Source: CAZYXZ01 sp964651395
GTDB lineage: Bacteria; Actinomycetota; Actinomycetes; BP-191
Direction of reading: 5' to 3'
Length of the DNA stretch: 21,892 bases
Assembly: GCA_964651395.1 (NCBI GenBank)
Contig: CAZYXZ010000057.1
Coordinates: forward strand, 1-21,892
Positions 14,961 through 21,892 of the stretch are shown here, piece by piece (positions within the stretch are counted from its first letter, which is position 1; every line of letters starts with the position of its first letter). Made by a program: the position numbers and the translations under genes. The notes beneath the pieces were generated by a model that searched no databases, was not told where the DNA came from, and saw only the letters and a list, made by a program, of their open reading frames with translations.

Positions 14961-15973
14961 GCTCCGCCGCCGAGCAGGTCGCCGACGTAGCGCGCCACCG
15001 CGCGCACCGCGGAGATCGAGCCGGGGTAGTCCATGCGGGTCGGTCCCAGGATGCCGAGACTGGCGACGGCCGTGCCCGGGCCGTAGCCGATCGACACGAC
15101 GCTGGTGGAGCGCAGGCCCTCGACGGTGTTCTCCTCGCCGATGCGCACGCGCACCGTCGTCGGGTCGTTGGCCTCGCCGAGCAGCTTGAGCAGGACGACC
15201 TGCTCCTCCAGCGCCTCGAGCACCGGGCGGATCAACGGGAAGTCGAGCGCGTGCTGCGTGAGGTTGGCCGTGCCGGCCAGGGCGACCCGCTCCTCGGCGC
15301 GCTCGACGAGCGTCTCGAGCAGGACGGTCATCAACGTGGTCATCACCGGGCGCAGGTCGGCGGGCGTGCCATCCGGTACGTCGGTCAGTGCGGCCGGCGC
15401 ATCGGAAAGTCGCAGGTCGGCGAGCCGGCTGTTGAGCAGGTCTCGCAGCTGGGTGACCTGGTCGGCGCCGAGCCCGGTGGGCAGCTCGACGACGCGCTGC
15501 TCGACCCGGCCGGTGTCGGTGATCAGGACGACCAGCAGCCGGTTGGCGGTGAGGTGCACGAGCTCGACGTGGCGCACCGACGAGCGGGTCAGCGACGGGT
15601 ACTGGACCACGGCAACCTGGCGCGTCAGCTGCGCGAGCAGACGCACGCTGCGGTTCACCACGTCGTCGAGGTCGACCGCGCCGCCGAGGAAGCTCTCGAT
15701 CGCGCGCCGCTCCGCCCCGCTGAGCGGCTTGACCGCGGAGAGCTTGTCGACGAAGAGCCGGTAGCCCTTGTCGGTCGGCACGCGTCCGGCGCTGGTGTGC
15801 GGCTGTGCGATGTAGCCCTCGTCCTCGAGCGCGGACATGTCGTTGCGCACGGTGGCCGGGCTCACACCGAGGTTGTGCCGCTCGACGATGTGCTTGGACC
15901 CGACCGGCTCGCTGGTCGCGACGAAGTCCTCGACGATGGCGCGCAGCACCTCGAGCTTCCGCTCGTCGAGCAT
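14957..15973 (-). CDS. hrcA: Heat-inducible transcription repressor HrcA
   Basis: Repressor of class I heat-shock genes that binds CIRCE and usually depends on GroEL for folding. 338 residues. The N-terminal winged helix (about 1-75) contains SEPVGSKHIVERHNLGVSPATVRNDMSALEDEGYI in conserved order (recognition helix around SPATVRNDM), followed by the GAF-like and dimerisation domains, ending in GYGPGTAVASLGILGPTRMDY. The ATG at 15973 has an excellent ribosome site, GGAGGTGA at 15981-15988, 7 nt away; in-frame ATGs at 15991 and 15997 lie inside the CIRCE arm without a ribosome site and are rejected. A perfect CIRCE begins 18 nt upstream, so the gene is autoregulated, together with dnaJ and rsmE. 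Confidence 0.97.
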   Translation of the reverse strand: MLDERKLEVLRAIVEDFVATSEPVGSKHIVERHNLGVSPATVRNDMSALEDEGYIAQPHTSAGRVPTDKGYRLFVDKLSAVKPLSGAERRAIESFLGGAVDLDDVVNRSVRLLAQLTRQVAVVQYPSLTRSSVRHVELVHLTANRLLVVLITDTGRVEQRVVELPTGLGADQVTQLRDLLNSRLADLRLSDAPAALTDVPDGTPADLRPVMTTLMTVLLETLVERAEERVALAGTANLTQHALDFPLIRPVLEALEEQVVLLKLLGEANDPTTVRVRIGEENTVEGLRSTSVVSIGYGPGTAVASLGILGPTRMDYPGSISAVRAVARYVGDLLGGGA

Positions 15974-15980
15974 GCCCGCG

Positions 15981-15988
15981 TCACCTCC
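15981..15988 (-). promoter_or_regulatory. Strong ribosome binding site deciding the hrcA start
   Basis: GGAGGTGA on the minus strand, 7 nt before the ATG at 15973. It sits between the CIRCE element and the start codon and settles the choice against the two ATGs inside CIRCE. Confidence 0.85.
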
Positions 15989-15990
15989 CA

Positions 15991-16017
15991 TTGGCACTCT
16001 CCGTAGCCGAGTGCCAA
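15991..16017 (-). promoter_or_regulatory. CIRCE operator (HrcA binding site)
   Basis: A perfect inverted repeat, TTGGCACTC-N9-GAGTGCCAA, matches the CIRCE consensus TTAGCACTC-N9-GAGTGCTAA except for one symmetrical change per arm that keeps the pairing perfect. It lies 18 nt upstream of the hrcA ATG and 19 bp downstream of the preceding gene's stop, so the promoter must overlap the end of that gene. HrcA bound here would block hrcA-dnaJ-rsmE transcription until heat shock. Confidence 0.97.
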
Positions 16018-16036
16018 TGGTACTTCGTCCGGCCGG

Positions 16037-17557
16037 CTAGTTCCCCGGGTAGGAGATCCGCGGCGCGAACTTGGCCCGCCGGGCCGCGCCGGTCAGGCGG
16101 ACGACGTAGAAGCCGCTGTTCGCGTCGGTGTACCAGATGTCGCCGCTGGCCTGGTCGTACGCCGGCGCCGACATCGCGAAGCCGCCGGCGCGTGCCTGCT
16201 GGCTCGGCGGTGCCTCGATCGGGGCCGTGGAGGCGCCCGGCACGCAGAACATCGCCGCCTGCGCGGCGCCCGACATCCCCTGGGCGAACGGCCCCTTGGG
16301 GATCGGCCGGTTGTGGTACGCGATCTCCTTCGGCCGGGCGACGTTGCTGATGTCGAAGACCCGCAGCCCGCTCAGGATGAAGCTGCACGCGACGATCTGC
16401 GGGTCGACCCGGCTGGGCAGCGAGCAGTAGTGCGCCTGGTAGCCCTGGAAGGGCTGCGCGTTGCCGGGGTCGTCCTGGATCTCGGGCTGGAGCTTCGCCT
16501 GGTTGACCGCGAGCCGGAGGTCGGAGACGACGAACGGCTTGGCGAGGTTGTGCACGTCGATGATCCGCGCGCCCCCGATCTTGTCGTCCTCGCCGAACTC
16601 ATCCGTCTCGAGGACGTAGCGGCGTCCGCGGCTCGTGAACGGCGTCGCGTTCTGCGGCGTGCTGACCGTCGGCCATGTGAGCCGGCTGATGATGGGGACC
16701 TTCGGGTTGAGGACCCGCTTCTGCACCTCGCTGACGTCGAGGATGGTCAGCCCCTGGAAGTCGGTGCTGTCGTCGTAGGGCGCCTCGGCCATGAACAGCG
16801 TGTTGCCGTCGTCGCTGATCGACAGGCCGTGCGACTGGTAGTCGGTGGTGACCCACACCAGCTTCGGCGCCGTGAGGTCGCTGACGTCGATCGCCGCCAC
16901 CGTGTGCCCGTACAGCGAGGCCGAGTAGAAGGTCATGCCGTCCGGAGCCCACCCGCTCTCGTGGCCGAGGATGCCGAACGGTGTGCTCGTCTTCAGCACC
17001 GGGTGCCGGCAGTCCTGGCTGATGTCGAAGATGTCGACGGTGCCGGGCGCGACGGCCGGCGTGGAGAAGACCGCCGCGATCAGCCCCCGGGCGGCGTTGA
17101 CCCGGAGCGTCTCGTGCGGCGAGCTGAACGCCGGGGTCCGCAAGGTGTCGGTGTGGATCGGCTCCGCCGGGTTCGACATGTCCAGGACGTAGGTGCCCGG
17201 GCCGTCGGCGCCCTGGTCGGCCAGGTTCGTCCCGAACAGGGCCGTCGTGTCGTAGTACGCGCACTCGTGCCCGGCCTTGTCGACGTAGCGCTCGACCCGG
17301 AAACCGCCGCTCACGCCGGAGTGGCTGATCTCTCGCGCGTTGCAGGTGTAGCCCTTGAGCGCGCGGCCGCTGGCGAAGTCGGCCGCCGGCGCGCGGCCCT
17401 GCACCTTCTCGGGCAGGGACCCCTTGTCGCAGGCGATGCCCGGCGTGGGGGCGTCGACCGGCTTGGCCGGAGCGCCCGTGGCCAGGCCCCCACCGAGAGT
17501 GCCGGCAAGGAGTGCGCTGGCGGCGGCCAGGCGGACCCGGGTCGAGGACAGGCGCAA
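16037..17557 (-). CDS. Secreted LVIVD-repeat beta-propeller protein
   Basis: 506 residues. The N-terminus (RLSSTRVRLAAASALLAG followed by GGGLATGAPA) is a plausible Sec signal peptide, so the product is exported. The body repeats LVIVD-type blades: VDIFDISQD, VAAIDVSDL, LTILDVSEV, ARIIDVHNL, LRVFDISNV, each followed by a propeller strand pattern. Seven cysteines suggest disulfides. No catalytic motif is recognised; members of this repeat family are generally of unknown function. The likely start is TTG at 17557, the only reasonable initiator after the hemW stop, 7 nt after AGAGG; the frame is open further upstream to 17698, but that part overlaps hemW. It sits between hemW and the CIRCE site, interrupting the usual hemW-hrcA neighbourhood. 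The 70-bp gap before it may contain its own promoter. Confidence 0.85.
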   Translation of the reverse strand: MRLSSTRVRLAAASALLAGTLGGGLATGAPAKPVDAPTPGIACDKGSLPEKVQGRAPAADFASGRALKGYTCNAREISHSGVSGGFRVERYVDKAGHECAYYDTTALFGTNLADQGADGPGTYVLDMSNPAEPIHTDTLRTPAFSSPHETLRVNAARGLIAAVFSTPAVAPGTVDIFDISQDCRHPVLKTSTPFGILGHESGWAPDGMTFYSASLYGHTVAAIDVSDLTAPKLVWVTTDYQSHGLSISDDGNTLFMAEAPYDDSTDFQGLTILDVSEVQKRVLNPKVPIISRLTWPTVSTPQNATPFTSRGRRYVLETDEFGEDDKIGGARIIDVHNLAKPFVVSDLRLAVNQAKLQPEIQDDPGNAQPFQGYQAHYCSLPSRVDPQIVACSFILSGLRVFDISNVARPKEIAYHNRPIPKGPFAQGMSGAAQAAMFCVPGASTAPIEAPPSQQARAGGFAMSAPAYDQASGDIWYTDANSGFYVVRLTGAARRAKFAPRISYPGN

Positions 17558-17564
17558 GGAGGGA

Positions 17565-17569
17565 CCTCT
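17565..17569 (-). promoter_or_regulatory. Ribosome binding site supporting a TTG start
   Basis: AGAGG (within GAAGAGG on the minus strand) lies 7 nt before the TTG at 17557. There is no ATG or GTG in this frame between the hemW stop and the signal peptide, so this site decides the start of the LVIVD-repeat protein. Confidence 0.6.
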
Positions 17570-17627
17570 TCGTCGAAGGAGATGCTGGGTCCCCTCTGTT
17601 TCGACGGCGTTGCGACGCTCCCCTGTC

Positions 17628-18728
17628 TCAGGCGACGAGGTCGCGCACGACCGCGTCGGCCAGCAGCCGCCCGCGCCGCGTGAGCACGAGACGCTCACCG
17701 CTGCGGACGGCCAGGCCGCCGGCGACGATGCGGTCGACCTCGCGCGGGTCCAGCCCCGTCGCCGGCAGGCCCTCGGCCAGGCGGATGCCGAGCAGGACCC
17801 GCTCGGCCGCCCGCTGCTCGTCGGTGAGCACCTCCCGCGCCTCCTCGGGTGACGCGGAGGCAGCCAGCCGCTCGGCGTACGTCCGCGGGTGCTTCACGTT
17901 CCACCAGCGCACTCCGGCGACGTGGCTGTGCGCGCCCGGCCCGACGCCCCACCAGTCGGCGCCCCGCCAGTAGCCCAGGTTGTGCCGGCACGCGCCGCCG
18001 GGCCGGGCCCAGTTGCTCACCTCGTACCACCCGTAGCCGGCGGCCGTCAGTGCCTCGTCCGCCTGCTCGTAGCGGTCCGCCTGGGTGTCCGGGTCGGTCG
18101 CGGCGAGCTCGCCGCGGGCCACCTGCGCGTGCATCCGCGTGCCCGGCTCCACGACGAGCGCGTACGCCGACACGTGGTCCGGCGCGGCGCCGACGGCCGC
18201 GTCGAGCGAGGCCTGCCAGTCGTCGCGGGTCTCCCCCGGCGTGCCGTAGATGAGGTCGAGGCTGACATGTTCGAAGCCGGCCGCCTTCGCCCAGGCCACG
18301 CATCGCTCCGGTCGGCCCGCACTGTGCCGGCGCTCGAGGGTCGCGAGGACGTGGGGCGCCGCGCTCTGCATGCCGAACGACAGGCGCGTGAAGCCGCCCT
18401 CGCGCAGCGCGGCGAGGTACTCGGCGTCGACCGACTCGGGGTTCGCCTCGGTCGTGACCTCCGCGCCGGGGGCCAGACCGAGCTGGTCGTCGACGGCTCG
18501 CAGCAGCGCGACCAGCTGTGCCGCCGGCAGCCGGGTCGGCGTACCGCCGCCGAAGAACACCGTGTCGACGCCTCGCTCGCCGACCTCACGCCGGGCCATC
18601 GCGATCTCGCGCAGCGCGGCCTCGACATAGCCCTGCTGGAGGTCGTCGAGGTCGGCGTAGGTGTTGAAGTCGCAGTAGCCGCACCGGTGGGCGCAGAACG
18701 GCACGTGGACGTAGAGGCCGAAGGTCAC
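17628..18728 (-). CDS. hemW: Radical SAM protein HemW (heme chaperone, CPO-like)
   Basis: Radical SAM protein related to coproporphyrinogen dehydrogenase HemN but acting as a heme-binding chaperone rather than an oxidase. 366 residues. The 4Fe-4S/SAM motif is C12-x3-C16-x2-C19 in PFCAHRCGYCDFNTY, followed by FFGGGTPT and the LSFGMQSA block. The HemW-typical HNLGYWRGADWWGVGPGAHS segment is present, as is the C-terminal HemN_C domain ending in TRRGRLLADAVVRDL. HemW lacks the extra N-terminal part of HemN, matching the short N-terminus here. The GTG at 18728 overlaps the acetyltransferase TGA (GTGA). It is commonly found between lepA and hrcA in Gram-positives, as here. Confidence 0.93.
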   Translation of the reverse strand: MTFGLYVHVPFCAHRCGYCDFNTYADLDDLQQGYVEAALREIAMARREVGERGVDTVFFGGGTPTRLPAAQLVALLRAVDDQLGLAPGAEVTTEANPESVDAEYLAALREGGFTRLSFGMQSAAPHVLATLERRHSAGRPERCVAWAKAAGFEHVSLDLIYGTPGETRDDWQASLDAAVGAAPDHVSAYALVVEPGTRMHAQVARGELAATDPDTQADRYEQADEALTAAGYGWYEVSNWARPGGACRHNLGYWRGADWWGVGPGAHSHVAGVRWWNVKHPRTYAERLAASASPEEAREVLTDEQRAAERVLLGIRLAEGLPATGLDPREVDRIVAGGLAVRSGERLVLTRRGRLLADAVVRDLVA

Positions 18729-19654
18729 CCGGCAGGCTCGATCCGGCGTTCCCAGACGTCGATGGTGTTGGCGACGTGCATCCCGACCCGCTCGTAGAGC
18801 CGGGGCGCGCCGGTCAGGTTCTCGGTGTCGACGCCGAGCTGCGCGCCGGTCCACCCGCGGGCGTGGAAGCGCACGAACGACTCACGCAGCAGCGCCTCCC
18901 CCAGCCCCCGGCGGCGGTAGTCGGCGAGGACGCCGAGCTCGCGCACCTTGCCCGCCCCGGAGGGGTGCATCCAGCCCAGCACCGCGGCGGCCGGGACGCC
19001 GTCGACGGACGCGACGAGGAGCAGCTCGGGATCGAAGTCCCCGTGCTCGACATGGGACTGCCGCCACTCGTCCCACGGCTCCGTGCCCGTGCCCCAGTGG
19101 TCGCGGAAAGCCGCGAGCAGGACCCCGTGCGCGATGTGCGCACCCTCGGCCCCGACCGCCTCGACCGTCGTGCCGGGTGGCAGCGAGGGCGGGGCCGGCG
19201 GGCCGTCGAAGTCGATGGTCATGCGGTGGAACTTGCGCACGACCGCGAAGCCCTGCGCGGCGTACGTCTCGCCGCGGACCACGTTGACCGACATGTTGCC
19301 GGTGTGGATGTCGAGAGCCTTGCCGTCCGCGGCGGCGAACTCGGCCGACCGGGCGACCATGCGCTCGAGCAGCAGCGGCTCGACGACGGCCGCATGCTCC
19401 GGCAGCACGTACGAGTCGAGCATGACGAGCGTGCCCGGCACGGCGTGCCAGGCGGAGCCGTGTCCGACCGGGACGCCGTCCACCTCGGCCAGCCACGCGT
19501 CGGTGGCCAGGTCGAAGCGCGGGGACGCCCACTCGGAGCGCACGTCCTCCATCGTGTAGTCCGGCTCGCCGACGTCGACCGCGTCGACGGCGAGAACGAT
19601 CTCCAGCCAGACGTCGATGTCCTCAGCCGTCGGCGCGCGCAGCGCGACGCTCAC
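18725..19654 (-). CDS. Two-domain GNAT family N-acetyltransferase
   Basis: 309 residues, cytosolic, substrate unknown. The C-terminal GNAT domain has the acetyl-CoA loop in VRELGVLADYRRRGLGEALL and the closing LGVDTENLTGAPRLYERVG strand-helix. The N-terminal half (about 5-150) looks like a second, weaker GNAT fold, with a YAAQGFAVVRKFHRMTIDF end typical of the first domain's last strands. The length and tandem fold recall mycothiol synthase, but I do not see enough specific similarity to claim that. The GTG at 19654 follows GGAGGG at 8 nt and begins one base after the SRPBCC stop; the 3' end overlaps hemW, so these genes form one transcription unit with lepA. Confidence 0.88.
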   Translation of the reverse strand: MSVALRAPTAEDIDVWLEIVLAVDAVDVGEPDYTMEDVRSEWASPRFDLATDAWLAEVDGVPVGHGSAWHAVPGTLVMLDSYVLPEHAAVVEPLLLERMVARSAEFAAADGKALDIHTGNMSVNVVRGETYAAQGFAVVRKFHRMTIDFDGPPAPPSLPPGTTVEAVGAEGAHIAHGVLLAAFRDHWGTGTEPWDEWRQSHVEHGDFDPELLLVASVDGVPAAAVLGWMHPSGAGKVRELGVLADYRRRGLGEALLRESFVRFHARGWTGAQLGVDTENLTGAPRLYERVGMHVANTIDVWERRIEPAG

Positions 19655-19655
19655 C

Positions 19656-20090
19656 TCAGGTTCCCTCCGGATGCTCCAGCCGCTCCTTCAGCTTGGTCAT
19701 TGTGGTCGCCGCGCTCGGCTTCTTCACCGCATTAACGACGGCCAGGAAGAGCAGCCGCTGGCCGAGCTTCAACTTCGTCGGCGTGATGCTGCGCTGGACC
19801 AGCGTGCCGTCCGCCTCGGGGGTGAACGTGAAGACGTGGGCGTACTCGCCGGTCATGTCCTGCGTGGTGAACGCGAACCGCCGCGGCCGCTCCGCCTCGG
19901 TGACCTGGACCTGCGCCTCGATGGTCTTGCCCTTGGACGTCGCGGTCGAGGAGTAGCTCTGGCCCGGCACGATCTCCGTGACCTCCAGCGGGTCGGCCGA
20001 CCAGTGGCCGTGCCGCTCGACGTGCGCTACCTCGTCGTACACGTCCTCGGGTGGACGGGCGATCCACACCTTGCTGCCGAAGTCCCCCAT
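19656..20090 (-). CDS. SRPBCC (START-like) family protein
   Basis: 144 residues. The N-terminal pattern (SKVWIARPPEDVYDEVAHVERHGHW) followed by alternating strands (ATSKGKTIEAQVQVTEAERP, RRFAFTTQDMTGEYAHVFTF) and a C-terminal amphipathic helix (TTMTKLKERLEHPEGT) is the SRPBCC/polyketide cyclase-dehydrase layout, a helix-grip fold that binds hydrophobic ligands. No ligand can be predicted. The ATG at 20090 has a GGGGGAG ribosome site at the right distance; the longer open frame upstream overlaps the end of lepA and is not needed. It lies 11 bp after the lepA stop and 1 bp before the acetyltransferase start, so it is probably co-transcribed with both. Confidence 0.82.
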   Translation of the reverse strand: MGDFGSKVWIARPPEDVYDEVAHVERHGHWSADPLEVTEIVPGQSYSSTATSKGKTIEAQVQVTEAERPRRFAFTTQDMTGEYAHVFTFTPEADGTLVQRSITPTKLKLGQRLLFLAVVNAVKKPSAATTMTKLKERLEHPEGT

Positions 20091-20101
20091 GGTGGCTCCC
20101 C

Positions 20102-21892
<1,791 letters not shown>

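Noticed and set aside
15974..15997. Upstream hrcA starts at 15997 or 15991
   Set aside because: Both lie within the CIRCE arm and would have no ribosome site, whereas the ATG at 15973 follows GGAGGTGA.
17558..17698. Upstream start of the LVIVD-repeat protein at 17698
   Set aside because: It would overlap the end of hemW by 70 bp and place 47 non-signal residues before an obvious signal peptide.

Overview
This window is chromosomal DNA from a high-GC Gram-positive bacterium (Actinomycetota). The support is a base composition of roughly 70% GC or more by eye, many GTG starts, a long chain of GTGA/ATGA stop-start overlaps, and the housekeeping order lepA ... hemW ... hrcA-dnaJ-rsmE ... HIT-phoH-ybeY-corC-(cytidine deaminase-like)-era ... 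recO-uppS, which is a familiar actinobacterial backbone. I cannot place it below class level from sequence alone. I see no rRNA, tRNA, CRISPR array, transposase or phage gene. Every intergenic gap is shorter than about 130 bp.

Right arm (13.1-21.9 kb, all minus strand, read right to left): lepA (N-terminus cut by the window edge), a small SRPBCC protein, a two-domain GNAT acetyltransferase, hemW, a secreted LVIVD-repeat beta-propeller protein with a probable TTG start, a perfect CIRCE operator, then hrcA-dnaJ-rsmE joined by 4-bp overlaps. HrcA should repress its own operon through the CIRCE element 18 nt upstream of its start codon.

Middle (7.5-13.1 kb, plus strand): a signalling island inserted between rsmE and the HIT gene. 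It has two cassettes. The first is an ECF (SigE-family-like) sigma factor translationally coupled to a large membrane protein with a short cytosolic N-terminus, one transmembrane helix, a Gmad2-like domain and a C-terminal propeller, which is probably its anti-sigma factor. A CAACC-N15-CGTC sequence just upstream looks like an ECF autoregulatory promoter. The second is an OmpR-type response regulator, a histidine kinase with almost no extracellular sensor, and a roughly 12-helix DUF4153/DUF4173-like membrane protein, all coupled by overlaps. Divergent from the island, a Pro/Ser/Thr-rich secreted, membrane-anchored protein leads into the HIT gene and so probably drives part of the downstream housekeeping operon.

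Left arm (0-7.0 kb, minus strand): HIT, phoH, ybeY, a CNNM/CorC-type CBS protein, a degenerate cytidine deaminase-like protein lacking the zinc and catalytic residues, and era, then recO and uppS (C-terminus cut by the window edge). These cover ribosome/rRNA maturation (PhoH, YbeY, Era, RsmE), recombination repair (RecO) and cell-wall lipid carrier synthesis (UppS). A plus-strand two-domain GNAT gene sits between recO and era; its stop codon shares a CTAG with the stop of era.

The most notable items are the inserted sigma/two-component island with its unusual putative anti-sigma and minimal-sensor kinase, the retained deaminase-like pseudoenzyme, two putative leaderless promoters with identical -10-to-ATG spacing, and a heptamer (GTACGCC/GGCGTAC) that occurs about five times more often than base composition predicts.
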